A DNA stretch of 64,000 nt from Photobacterium sp. Ph5 (GTDB lineage: Bacteria; Pseudomonadota; Gammaproteobacteria; Enterobacterales; Vibrionaceae). A program made the position numbers and the translations under genes. The DNA lies in contig NZ_JADQAQ010000003.1 in assembly GCF_022129445.1 (NCBI RefSeq), positions 97,219 to 161,218 of the forward strand, in the 5' to 3' direction. The notes under the pieces were generated by a model. It had not been told where the DNA came from. It did no database searches and worked only from the letters and a program-made list of their open reading frames with translations. This document shows positions 44,447 to 52,415 of the stretch, in pieces; the stretch's first letter is position 1, and the number at the start of each line of letters is the position of its first letter.

Positions 44447-44461
44447 TGAGAAACATTATCA
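44447..44461. promoter_or_regulatory. Fur box upstream of fbpA
   Basis: TGAGAAACATTATCA matches the 7-1-7 Fur consensus TGATAATnATTATCA at 12 of 14 positions. Its position just past the -10 predicts iron-dependent repression of the transporter. Confidence 0.75.
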
Positions 44462-44489
44462 TTACATTTTGCGTTTAAGGGAATAATCA

Positions 44490-45503
44490 ATGAAAAAGCT
44501 TTTAGCTTCAGCAATCCTTATGGGTTTAGCCGCTCCTCAAGTTGCCACTGCTGCTGAAGAGGTAAATGTTTATTCATATCGCCAACCTTTTTTAGTTGAG
44601 CCTATGTTTAACGAGTTCACAAAAGAAACTGGCATTAAAGTTAATGTGAAATTTGCTAAAAAAGGTCTTGCTGAAAAACTACAGCAAGAAGGCGAATACA
44701 GCCCTGCAGATGTAGTATTAACAACTGATATCAGTCGTCTTGTCGAGCTTTCAGATAAGAAGCTAGTTCAGCCAGTTGATAGCAAAGTGATTGATAGCAA
44801 TGTACCTGCTCAATACCGTGATAACGAAGATGAGTGGTTTGCTCTAACATTGCGTACGCGAAACGTATATTCATCAAAAGATCGTGTAGGTAAGCTACCA
44901 GCTTCTTTTGATTATGCTGATTTAGCAAAGCCTGAGTGGAAAGGTAAGATTTGTACTCGTTCAGGTAAGCACCCGTACAATGTTTCATTGGTTTCATCGA
45001 TGATTGCACATTACGGTGAAGCAGAAACGAAAACATGGTTAGAAGGTGTGAAAGCAAATCTTGCTCGTAAGCCTCAAGGTAATGACCGTGCACAAGTTCA
45101 AGCGGTTAAAGAAGGCTTATGTGATTTAGCGATTGGTAACAGCTACTACCTAGGTAAGATGGTTAATGACGAAAACCAAAAAGCATGGGCTGAAGCGGTT
45201 TACATTAACTTCCCTGGTCAAGAAGGCAAAGGTACACACGTTAACGTAAGTGGCATGGCAATGGCAAAAAATGCGCCAAACCAAGCAAATGCTCTGAAGT
45301 TAATGGAGTTCTTAACATCGGATAAAGCACAAGAAATGTATGCTGAAGTGAACTACGAATACCCAGTAAAAGACGGTGTTAAGCGTTCAGAGTTAGTTGC
45401 TTCTTGGGGTGATTTTAAAGCTGATGATGTATCACTAGACAAGATTGCACAGTACCACAATGCAGCAACAAAACTGCTAGATGAAGTGAAGTTTGATCTG
45501 TAA
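44490..45503 (+). CDS. fbpA: Periplasmic ferric-iron binding protein FbpA
   Basis: A 337-residue substrate-binding protein of an Fe(III) ABC transporter. A signal peptide (MKKLLASAILMGLAAPQVATA) ends near residue 21. The mature protein starts EEVNVYSYRQPFLVEP, typical of the FbpA/FutA group, and the twin tyrosines of GNSYYLG near 216-220 are the iron ligands. It is followed by the permease and ATPase genes. The upstream Fur box supports the iron role over other family substrates. Confidence 0.93.
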   Translation: MKKLLASAILMGLAAPQVATAAEEVNVYSYRQPFLVEPMFNEFTKETGIKVNVKFAKKGLAEKLQQEGEYSPADVVLTTDISRLVELSDKKLVQPVDSKVIDSNVPAQYRDNEDEWFALTLRTRNVYSSKDRVGKLPASFDYADLAKPEWKGKICTRSGKHPYNVSLVSSMIAHYGEAETKTWLEGVKANLARKPQGNDRAQVQAVKEGLCDLAIGNSYYLGKMVNDENQKAWAEAVYINFPGQEGKGTHVNVSGMAMAKNAPNQANALKLMEFLTSDKAQEMYAEVNYEYPVKDGVKRSELVASWGDFKADDVSLDKIAQYHNAATKLLDEVKFDL

Positions 45504-45516
45504 TTAGTTACAAAAT

Positions 45517-45541
45517 AAATGGGGCGCTAAGCCCCATTTTT
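45517..45541 (+). terminator. Attenuating hairpin after fbpA
   Basis: AAATGGGGC (45517-45525) and GCCCCATTT (45531-45539) form a 9-bp stem followed by TTTTT. Since fbpB and fbpC follow without a clear promoter, it probably only reduces readthrough and keeps binding protein in excess. Confidence 0.75.
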
Positions 45542-45670
45542 ACATCATACTTGGTAAGTTTTGCAATAAGTTGTGGTAGTTTTCTCTTCCCGTTATGAGG
45601 GAAGGTCGATACTGAATTTAGTCACTTTTTGTCATGGCTAAAGATATTGAAAAATACTAAGTAGTAGTAA

Positions 45671-47299
45671 ATGAAAGAGAAGTTTTTGTTTTGGAAAGCC
45701 GGTAGTTGGACGTTTGCTCTACTACTGGTTTTTCCCATTCTGGCAATATTTTTTACCGCAATGGGCAACTCTGATGAGGTATTTGGTCACCTAATGAATA
45801 CGGTGATGCCAACTTATGCCTTTAATACCGTCGTGTTGGTTGTTGGCACGGTATTGTTGTCGCTCTGTTTTGGTATTCCCACTGCGTGGTTAATGGCAAT
45901 GTGCCGTTTACCTACTGAAAAAACACTTCAATGGGCGCTTGTTTTACCTCTAGCGATGCCCGGCTATATCGTTGGTTACCTTTATACTAACTGGTTTGAT
46001 TATGCTGGCCCAATCCAAATATTTTTAAGAGATATTTTTGGTTGGCAACATATTAGCGATTATTGGTTTCCTGATCTTCGTTCATTAGGTGGCGCTTGTT
46101 TTGTATTGGCTCTAGTGCTTTATCCTTATATTTATCTTCTCGTGCGTGCGGCATTCATGGAGCAGAGTGTTAGCTTATTACAATCAGCGCGTTTGCTTCG
46201 TTGTACACCATGGGAAAGTTTCCGTCGTATTTCACTGCCGTTAGCACGTCCAGCTATTGCTGTTGGCGTATCATTAGTAGCAATGGAAGCATTAGGCGAT
46301 TTTGGTACCGTTAGTTACTTTGCGGTTAATACGCTAACAACAGCGGTTTATGATACGTGGTTAGGGTACTCAAACCTTTATGCTGCCGCGAAAATTTCAG
46401 CCATCATGTTGCTTGTTATTTTCTTTTTGATCAGCAGTGAACGTTTTAGTCGTCGTAAACAAAAGATGTTTCAACATCAATGTGACAATGATGGAGACGT
46501 TAAGTACACCTTAAAAGGATGGAAAAAGTGGTTGGCACTCATATGGTGCTGGGGACTTGTTAGCTGTGCTTTTATTTTTCCGTTGCTACAGCTCGGTTAT
46601 TACGCCATTGAGTATTTCAGCCAGAGCTGGACGCCAGAATTTCAACAATACAGTTTAAACAGTTTATTTGTCTCGATTACCGCTGCTGTTATCGCGGTAA
46701 TTTTAGGGCTTTTGGTTAATTTTTATCGACGCCTTGATGGTAGTGGTTTTAGTCAGATGCCAATCCGCTTATCGTCATTAGGCTACGCTGTACCTGGTAC
46801 AGTGTTGGCGATCGGAGTAATGATCCCACTCACGAGTGCTGATCATCTGGTTAATGATATTGCGATTAGCTTAGGGTTAGGTCGTCCAGGATTGATTTTC
46901 TCAGGTACGATATTCGCGATTATTTTTGCCTTTGTGGTCCGTTTTGCTGCCGTCGCAATTGGTAGCATTGAAACAAGTTTAACCAAAGTCTCGCCATCAT
47001 TAGATATGGCGTCGAAAACCATGGGTTATGCCTCAACAGCAATGTTGAGAAAAGTCCATCTGCCATTAATACGTCGTGGTTGTTTAATTGCTGGGTTACT
47101 GGTGTTTATTGAGTCAATGAAAGAGCTCAATGCGGCATTGCTGCTACGACCATTTAATTTTGAAACCTTAGCGACTTACGTATTTAATTTTGCGTCAGAT
47201 GAACAGCTAGAGCTAGCAGCATTACCGGCTATTTTGCTGGTGGTTGTGGGTTTAATTCCCTTGGTATTGGTTAACCGATCTTTGGAGCGAAAGAACTAA
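45671..47299 (+). CDS. fbpB: Ferric-iron ABC transporter permease FbpB
   Basis: A 542-residue inner-membrane permease formed from two tandem BPD_transp_1 units with about twelve helices in total. Each half has an EAA coupling loop, one around LLRCTPWESFRRISLPLARP near residue 175 and one around MGYASTAMLRKVHLPLIRRG near 455. The fused form is normal for FbpB. The ribosome site is weak, and the spacer after fbpA is 167 bp. Its stop shares one base with the fbpC start (TAATG). Confidence 0.94.
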   Translation: MKEKFLFWKAGSWTFALLLVFPILAIFFTAMGNSDEVFGHLMNTVMPTYAFNTVVLVVGTVLLSLCFGIPTAWLMAMCRLPTEKTLQWALVLPLAMPGYIVGYLYTNWFDYAGPIQIFLRDIFGWQHISDYWFPDLRSLGGACFVLALVLYPYIYLLVRAAFMEQSVSLLQSARLLRCTPWESFRRISLPLARPAIAVGVSLVAMEALGDFGTVSYFAVNTLTTAVYDTWLGYSNLYAAAKISAIMLLVIFFLISSERFSRRKQKMFQHQCDNDGDVKYTLKGWKKWLALIWCWGLVSCAFIFPLLQLGYYAIEYFSQSWTPEFQQYSLNSLFVSITAAVIAVILGLLVNFYRRLDGSGFSQMPIRLSSLGYAVPGTVLAIGVMIPLTSADHLVNDIAISLGLGRPGLIFSGTIFAIIFAFVVRFAAVAIGSIETSLTKVSPSLDMASKTMGYASTAMLRKVHLPLIRRGCLIAGLLVFIESMKELNAALLLRPFNFETLATYVFNFASDEQLELAALPAILLVVVGLIPLVLVNRSLERKN

Positions 47300-48339
47300 T
47301 GAAACATGCATTATCTGTCAGCGTCTTAACCTGTAGTTACCATGGTCAGCCAGTGTTGAAAGACTTATCGTTAGCGGTTAACTCAGGTGAGATCGTTTGT
47401 CTGTTAGGTGCAAGTGGCTGTGGTAAAACAACGCTATTAAAAGCGATAGCAGGATTGCTACCTTTAGAACAGGGTTTTATGTCGATTAATGGGCGGACAA
47501 TTGTTGATGAATACCAGTGGTTACCACCAGAGAAACGTAATATTGGGATGATCTTCCAAGACTATGCGTTGTTCCCGCATTTAACTGTGGCGCAAAATAT
47601 TGCGTTTGGTCTGCGCCACTGGGATAAAGCACGTATTGTTGCCAAGATAGATGAAATGTTAACACTCGTACATTTAACGGGGTTAGAGGATCGTTATCCA
47701 CATCAATTATCAGGTGGGCAGCAACAACGTGTAGCGATTGCTCGTGCGCTGGCGTGTGAGCCTGATTTGATTTTGTTAGATGAGCCTTTTTCTAATATTG
47801 ATACACAAGTACGCCATAGCTTGATCCGTGATATTCGTAAGATTTTTAAAGCGCAGGGGGTTACCGCAATTTTTGTGACTCACAGTCGTGAAGAAGCTTT
47901 TGCTTTTGCTGATAAGATGGCAGTGATGAATCACGGCGTGATTGAACAATTTGGTACGGCAACGGAGTTGTATTATCAGCCAAGTAGTCGGTTTGTCGCA
48001 GATTTCTTAGGTACTGGCTCTTATCTTCCTGCAACGGTAAAAAATCAAACACGGTTATTAACTCCACTGGGGGAATTAGCGTTAGCATCTAATGAAGCTT
48101 TGCTGGCTGAAGGCGCTTCTGTTGATTGGTTATTAAGGCCACAAAACTTACGTGTAAGCTTACAGCAAGATGGCGATGGAGAAATTATTGAACAACAATT
48201 CATGGGAGATAGCTGCCGTTACACGGTTGATTTTTCCGGCCATCAATTGATTGTTAATTCACATTTATTAATGAATATTGGCGATCGTGTTGCGGTTGAA
48301 GTAGAGCCTCATTTACCGGTGGTATTTGCGGTTGCGTAG
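47299..48339 (+). CDS. fbpC: Ferric-iron ABC transporter ATPase FbpC
   Basis: A 346-residue ABC ATPase energising iron import. Walker A is GASGCGKTT near residue 38, the signature LSGGQQQRVAIARAL is near 135, and Walker B LILLDEPFSNID is near 156, with the switch His in VTHSREEAF. The C-terminal TOBE-like domain covers about 240-340. It is translationally coupled to fbpB and ends the operon before a bidirectional terminator. Confidence 0.94.
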   Translation: MKHALSVSVLTCSYHGQPVLKDLSLAVNSGEIVCLLGASGCGKTTLLKAIAGLLPLEQGFMSINGRTIVDEYQWLPPEKRNIGMIFQDYALFPHLTVAQNIAFGLRHWDKARIVAKIDEMLTLVHLTGLEDRYPHQLSGGQQQRVAIARALACEPDLILLDEPFSNIDTQVRHSLIRDIRKIFKAQGVTAIFVTHSREEAFAFADKMAVMNHGVIEQFGTATELYYQPSSRFVADFLGTGSYLPATVKNQTRLLTPLGELALASNEALLAEGASVDWLLRPQNLRVSLQQDGDGEIIEQQFMGDSCRYTVDFSGHQLIVNSHLLMNIGDRVAVEVEPHLPVVFAVA

Positions 48340-48379
48340 TTGCTTCTAAAAGATAGTTGTTTTCAACGTCGCTAATAGT

Positions 48380-48411
48380 AACAAAGCCTGTGTAATGCAG
48401 GCTTTGTTATT
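48380..48411 (+). terminator. Bidirectional terminator between fbpC and litR
   Basis: AACAAAGCCTG (48380-48390) and CAGGCTTTGTT (48398-48408) form an 11-bp stem with a 7-base loop. It separates convergent fbpC and litR. The T-runs are short. Confidence 0.75.
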
Positions 48412-48423
48412 TCTATACTTGGA

Positions 48424-49032
48424 TTAGCGATTTAATGCTAATGCTTCAAGGTAGATTTCAGCTTGTTGCTGAAGTGCTGTTTGATCTGGTAATAAGTTGG
48501 CTTGGATATAAATTACATAACAAATGCCGTGTAACAATTTAGCTAAATCCTCGGCTTTTTGTGCTGTAGTAATTTCACCGTTATCGATAGCTTGAGCAAA
48601 CGCATCACGTACTTTATGCAGGTTATTACGATTGGTTTCGACAAACTGTGGCCATACTTCATCACGTACAGAAGTACTCCATTCAAACCAGACTTTAATC
48701 CAATCTTGTTGGTCTAAAACCGTATCGATAAGATTGTGGCTAATGCAGGTTAAACGCGCATGAAGCGTCTTGTCTTTATCTCCCAGACATTCTTCTAGTA
48801 ATGCACTAAACTCGTTTTCAACTTCAACTAAGACTTGCTCAACCAGTGCTTCTCGGGTTGGAAAGTAATTAAATACGGTTGCAACGGAAACGTTTGCCAT
48901 TTCAGCGATATCAGCATGTCCTGCACGGCCGATACCTCTTCTTGCAAAAACTTCCAATGAATAATCAAGCAGTTGCTGTCTTCTCTTTTCTGGTGAAAGA
49001 CGAGTACGGGTTTTTTTGGTAATCGTATCCAT
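48424..49032 (-). CDS. litR: Quorum-sensing master regulator, LuxR/HapR/LitR type (TetR family)
   Basis: A 202-residue TetR-family regulator. The N-terminal helix-turn-helix, with RTRLSPEKRRQQLL and then HADIAEMANVSVATVFNYFPTREALVEQVL, is the hallmark of the Vibrionaceae HapR/LuxR/LitR group. The conserved KVWFEWSTSVRDEVWP lies in the ligand-binding half. Location next to hpt is the same as hapR in Vibrio cholerae. In the family the mRNA is controlled by Qrr small RNAs and the protein switches genes for biofilm, protease and luminescence at high density. The C-terminal half is diverged from HapR. The name litR is by analogy with Photobacterium and Aliivibrio. Confidence 0.88.
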   Translation of the reverse strand: MDTITKKTRTRLSPEKRRQQLLDYSLEVFARRGIGRAGHADIAEMANVSVATVFNYFPTREALVEQVLVEVENEFSALLEECLGDKDKTLHARLTCISHNLIDTVLDQQDWIKVWFEWSTSVRDEVWPQFVETNRNNLHKVRDAFAQAIDNGEITTAQKAEDLAKLLHGICYVIYIQANLLPDQTALQQQAEIYLEALALNR

Positions 49033-49043
49033 AATTAATAATC

Positions 49044-49093
49044 CCTAGCCTAAGTATAAAAACTGTTTATGCATCTGTTTTAATAAGGCTAGG
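49044..49093 (-). promoter_or_regulatory. litR leader: Qrr-type pairing site inside a self-complementary hairpin
   Basis: In the litR mRNA the segment AGGCUAGG (49051-49044) ends 11 bases before the AUG and includes the ribosome site. GGCUAGG is the complement of CCUAGCC, the conserved pairing core of Vibrio Qrr RNAs as I remember it. A second segment CCUAGCCU (49093-49086) lies 34 bases upstream and is its perfect complement, so the leader can fold and hide the same bases. Confidence 0.55.
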
Positions 49094-49148
49094 TTACATA
49101 ATAAACAACTGTTCGGCAAATATAACTAATCTAAAGTGTTTCGTATAA

Positions 49149-49176
49149 TTGACACTATTGATTAAATAACCATTAT
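49149..49176 (+). promoter_or_regulatory. Candidate hpt promoter
   Basis: A perfect -35 TTGACA (49149-49154) is followed after 16 bp by CATTAT (49171-49176). An alternative -10, TATAAT, lies at 49144-49149 but lacks a good -35. The two choices place the downstream inverted repeat partly outside or wholly inside the mRNA. Confidence 0.5.
49155..49175. promoter_or_regulatory. LuxR/HapR-like operator in the litR-hpt spacer
   Basis: The 21-bp stretch has a perfect left half TATTGAT and a degenerate right half (ACCATTA in place of ATCAATA), resembling the HapR/LuxR dyad TTATTGAT-N-ATCAATAA. It lies between the -35 and -10 of the hpt promoter candidate and upstream of litR, so autoregulation or control of hpt is possible. 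Confidence 0.35.
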
Positions 49177-49213
49177 TTCAAAGGAGTGGTACAATGCGAT
49201 TCCTTTGAAATAA
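49173..49213. repeat. 13-bp perfect inverted repeat upstream of hpt
   Basis: TTATTTCAAAGGA (49173-49185) and TCCTTTGAAATAA (49201-49213) are perfect complements separated by 15 bases. No T-run follows, so it is not a terminator. It is either a 5'-UTR hairpin of hpt or a large operator. Confidence 0.75.
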
Positions 49214-49256
49214 GTAGCCTGTGATGGCTAGTGCAGTCGCACAAATGGAGAAGAAA

Positions 49257-49790
49257 ATGAAACATACAATTGAAGTAATGATTTCTGAGCAGGAAGTTCA
49301 AGAACGTGTTAAAGAGCTAGGTAAGCAAATCACTGAGTGTTATAAAGATTCAAAAGATTTAGTGATGGTAGGCTTATTGCGTGGTTCTTTTGTGTTCATG
49401 GCTGATCTTGCACGTGCGATCGACTTGCCTCATGAAGTCGATTTTATGACTGCATCAAGCTACGGTAATACCATGGAAAGTAGCCGTGATGTTCGTATCT
49501 TGAAAGATCTTGATGATGACATCAAAGGTAAAGATGTACTGCTGGTAGAAGATATTATTGATACTGGTAATACACTGCATAAAGTGTGCGAGATCTTATC
49601 GCTACGTGAGCCTAACTCTATTCGTATTTGTACGTTATTAGATAAGCCAGAGCGCCGTGAAGTCGACGTAAAAGTTGATTGGTATGGCTTTGTTATTCCT
49701 GATGAGTTTGTTGTCGGTGTTGGTATCGACTACGCACAAAAATACCGTCATTTACCTTTCATCGGTAAAGTGGTTCCAGTTAAGGAATAA
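49257..49790 (+). CDS. hpt: Hypoxanthine phosphoribosyltransferase
   Basis: A 177-residue cytoplasmic purine-salvage enzyme making IMP (and GMP) from the base and PRPP. The PRPP motif [13 protein letters not shown] is near residues 97-109, with GLLRGSFVF and ASSYGN loops ahead and [11 protein letters not shown] after. The ATG at 49257 is chosen because [10 protein letters not shown] matches E. coli Hpt and a GGAGAAG ribosome site is four bases before it. An in-frame extension to GTG 49221 is not supported. It is next to litR on one side and convergent with can on the other. Confidence 0.95.
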   Translation: MKHTIEVMISEQEVQERVKELGKQITECYKDSKDLVMVGLLRGSFVFMADLARAIDLPHEVDFMTASSYGNTMESSRDVRILKDLDDDIKGKDVLLVEDIIDTGNTLHKVCEILSLREPNSIRICTLLDKPERREVDVKVDWYGFVIPDEFVVGVGIDYAQKYRHLPFIGKVVPVKE

Positions 49791-49791
49791 G

Positions 49792-49820
49792 AAAAAGCGA
49801 CCATCGGGTCGCTTTTTTTA
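49792..49820 (+). terminator. Bidirectional terminator between hpt and can
   Basis: AAAAAGCGACC (49792-49802) pairs with GGTCGCTTTTT (49807-49817) and continues into T's; it begins two bases after the hpt stop. Confidence 0.92.
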
Positions 49821-49840
49821 TCGTTAGATATTCAGAACAC

Positions 49841-50530
49841 TTAGCTTGTTTTTTCTGCTATATGATCGTTAATAGATTGCTCTAGCGGTGGTAGTAGTGA
49901 AGACATGGCTGCTTGATAGCCCACTTCTAATGTTTCACGGCTAGTTGAAGTTACACCGAGATCTTTAAGTACGCCATTGCTTGTGCCGTAGATCCAACCA
50001 TGGATCTTAACGTCTTGTCCTCGTTCCCATGCTTGCTGCAAAATGGTTGAGTTACCTAAGTTATAGACTTGAGAAGCGACGTTAATTTCAGATAATTTAT
50101 CATCCCACTCTTGGCGAGGAAGGGCGCCTAAATCAGTACGGTGCTTTAAATAAAGATCGCGAATATGTAGCAGCCAGTTATTAATCAAGCCTAGCTGTGG
50201 GTTTTCAATTGCTGCTGTAACACCACCACAGCCATAGTGACCACAAATGATGATATGTTTAACCTTCAGTACGTCAACAGCATACTGAACTACAGATAGA
50301 CAGTTAAGATCGGTGTGGATCACTTGGTTGGCTACGTTACGGTGAACGAATAATTCACCAGAAACAAGGCCTGTTAAACGTTCAGCAGGAACGCGACTAT
50401 CAGAACAACCAATCCATAGGTATTGTGGATGTTGTCCTTTTGCTAATTCAGTAAAGTAGTCAGGATCTTCATTTTTAATGTTTTCCGACCAAGATAGGTT
50501 GTTTGCGAAGAGCTGCTTAATATCTGCCAT
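49841..50530 (-). CDS. can: Beta-class carbonic anhydrase
   Basis: A 229-residue cytoplasmic zinc enzyme that interconverts CO2 and bicarbonate to supply carboxylases. Zinc ligands are Cys42 and the His/Cys of HYGCGG near residues 98-101, with the catalytic dyad Asp44-Arg46 in CSDSRVPAE. The neighbourhood hpt-can-yadG-yadH and the strands are the same as in E. coli. Its promoter should lie in the 117-bp spacer shared with yadG; none is obvious. Confidence 0.96.
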   Translation of the reverse strand: MADIKQLFANNLSWSENIKNEDPDYFTELAKGQHPQYLWIGCSDSRVPAERLTGLVSGELFVHRNVANQVIHTDLNCLSVVQYAVDVLKVKHIIICGHYGCGGVTAAIENPQLGLINNWLLHIRDLYLKHRTDLGALPRQEWDDKLSEINVASQVYNLGNSTILQQAWERGQDVKIHGWIYGTSNGVLKDLGVTSTSRETLEVGYQAAMSSLLPPLEQSINDHIAEKTS

Positions 50531-50647
50531 GATGATACCTTATATTGATATGTTCCTTACTATACACAAGCTTCGCTAATAGCAAATCGGATTAGTGATA
50601 GATAAGTAATAATTCCTTTTATTTTTGTAACAGAAAGAGCGCAATTT

Positions 50648-51580
50648 ATGAACGCTTTAGAAATAAAAAATGTAAGAAAAACTTACAAGGGCGGTGTAGA
50701 AGCGCTAAAAAATATGAGCTTAACCGTTAATGAGGGCGACTTTTTTGCTTTGTTAGGTCCTAATGGTGCGGGTAAATCAACCACGATTGGTATTATAAGC
50801 TCACTGGTGAATAAGACCTCGGGATTGGTAAAAATCTTTGGTTATGATTTAGACTCTGAAAAAGTCGATGCGAAAAATCAGCTTGGTTTAGTACCACAAG
50901 AATTTAATTTCAATCCTTTTGAAACCGTTGAACAAATCGTGATTAACCAAGCCGGTTATTACGGTGTAGAGCGTTCGCTTGCTAAAGAACGTGCCAAAAA
51001 ATATTTATCACAGCTTGATTTATGGGGTAAGCGCAGTGAGCGTGCTCGTAATTTATCTGGTGGAATGAAGCGTCGATTAATGATTGCTCGAGCATTAATG
51101 CATGAACCTAAGTTGCTGATTTTAGATGAGCCAACTGCGGGTGTTGATATTGAATTACGCCGATCTATGTGGACGTTTTTACGTAAAATAAACCAAGAGG
51201 GGGTGACGATTATTCTTACCACTCACTATTTGGAAGAAGCCGAAATGCTGTGTCGTAATATCGGTATTATTAACCACGGTGAATTGATTGAGCATACCTC
51301 AATGAAAAACTTATTGGGAAAGCTTGAATTAGAAACGTTTATTTTAGATATCAATCCACAACAGACGCCACCAAACTTAATTGGCTTCAATAGTCTATTG
51401 GTTGATAGTGCAACTTTGGAAATTGAACTTAAAAAAGGCGAAAGTTTAAACCCTGTATTTAGTCAATTAACTGAGCAAGGGATCGAGGTTAAATCGATGC
51501 GTAATAAGAGTAACCGCTTAGAGGAATTGTTTGTCACTTTGGTAAACCAAGCACAGAATAATAAAGGGGTTGAGGCGTGA
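50648..51580 (+). CDS. yadG: ABC transporter ATPase YadG
   Basis: A 310-residue ABC-2 type exporter ATPase. Walker A GPNGAGKSTT is near residue 38, the signature LSGGMKRRLM is near 138, and Walker B LLILDEPTAGVD is near 158. It pairs with the overlapping yadH permease. The substrate is not known in E. coli either. The yadG stop overlaps the yadH GTG. Confidence 0.93.
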   Translation: MNALEIKNVRKTYKGGVEALKNMSLTVNEGDFFALLGPNGAGKSTTIGIISSLVNKTSGLVKIFGYDLDSEKVDAKNQLGLVPQEFNFNPFETVEQIVINQAGYYGVERSLAKERAKKYLSQLDLWGKRSERARNLSGGMKRRLMIARALMHEPKLLILDEPTAGVDIELRRSMWTFLRKINQEGVTIILTTHYLEEAEMLCRNIGIINHGELIEHTSMKNLLGKLELETFILDINPQQTPPNLIGFNSLLVDSATLEIELKKGESLNPVFSQLTEQGIEVKSMRNKSNRLEELFVTLVNQAQNNKGVEA

Positions 51581-52347
51581 AGAAACAATATTGGATCGCT
51601 TTTAAAAGCTTAATTGCCAAAGAAATCCATCGATTTACCCGTATTTGGGTACAAACGTTAGTCCCCCCTGCAATTACCATGACCTTGTATTTCATTATCT
51701 TTGGTAACTTAATTGGTAGCCGAATAGGTGATATGGAAGGGTTTAGTTACATGGCCTATATAGTGCCGGGGTTGATCATGATGTCAGTGATCACTAATTC
51801 TTATTCTAATGTTGCGTCTTCTTTTTTTAGTGCTAAATTTCAGCACAACATTGAAGAATTATTGGTTGCGCCAGTTCCTAACTATATCATTATTGCCGGT
51901 TATGTCGGTGGTGGTGTACTACGTGGTTTAGCCGTAGGGACATTGGTTACTATTGTGTCATTGTTGTTTGTAAAGCTTCACATTGCACATATTGGTGTGA
52001 TTGTAGCAACCGTGGTAATGACATCTATCGTGTTCTCATTAGGCGGCTTAATTAATGCGGTATTTGCTCGCACGTTTGATGATATCAGTATTATTCCAAC
52101 GTTCGTGCTAACGCCGTTGACTTATCTTGGTGGGGTGTTTTACTCGATCAATTTATTACCTGAATTTTGGCAAGGTGTATCGAAAATCAACCCAATTGTT
52201 TATATGGTCAATGCCTTCCGTTACGGCTTTCTTGGCGTCTCTGATGTGGGGATTGGTACCTCTTTTGCTGTATTGGGTGTTTTTGTTATTGCGTTGTATA
52301 GCGTGGCATATTATCTAATATCACGTGGAATTGGATTACGTTCATAA
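51577..52347 (+). CDS. yadH: ABC-2 type transporter permease YadH
   Basis: A 256-residue inner-membrane permease with six hydrophobic segments and the ABC2 signature region around PLTYLGGVFYSINLLPEFWQ near residue 184. The start is GTG at 51577, inside the yadG end, giving MKKQYWIAF. It forms an exporter with YadG; substrate unknown. A strong bidirectional terminator follows. Confidence 0.93.
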   Translation: MKKQYWIAFKSLIAKEIHRFTRIWVQTLVPPAITMTLYFIIFGNLIGSRIGDMEGFSYMAYIVPGLIMMSVITNSYSNVASSFFSAKFQHNIEELLVAPVPNYIIIAGYVGGGVLRGLAVGTLVTIVSLLFVKLHIAHIGVIVATVVMTSIVFSLGGLINAVFARTFDDISIIPTFVLTPLTYLGGVFYSINLLPEFWQGVSKINPIVYMVNAFRYGFLGVSDVGIGTSFAVLGVFVIALYSVAYYLISRGIGLRS

Positions 52348-52363
52348 CGTTATATTTAAAATA

Positions 52364-52395
52364 AAAAAATACCGCTCAATGAGCGGTATTTTTTA
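52364..52395 (+). terminator. Bidirectional terminator between yadH and panC
   Basis: AAAAAATACCGCTC (52364-52377) and GAGCGGTATTTTTT (52381-52394) form a perfect 14-bp stem with a tight 3-base loop. Confidence 0.93.
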
Positions 52396-52415
52396 TTAAC
52401 CGTTATTACTAACGT

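Noticed and set aside
44731..45093. 120-codon ORF antisense to fbpA
   Set aside because: fbpA is intact, with signal peptide and iron ligands; no promoter or ribosome site for the antisense frame.
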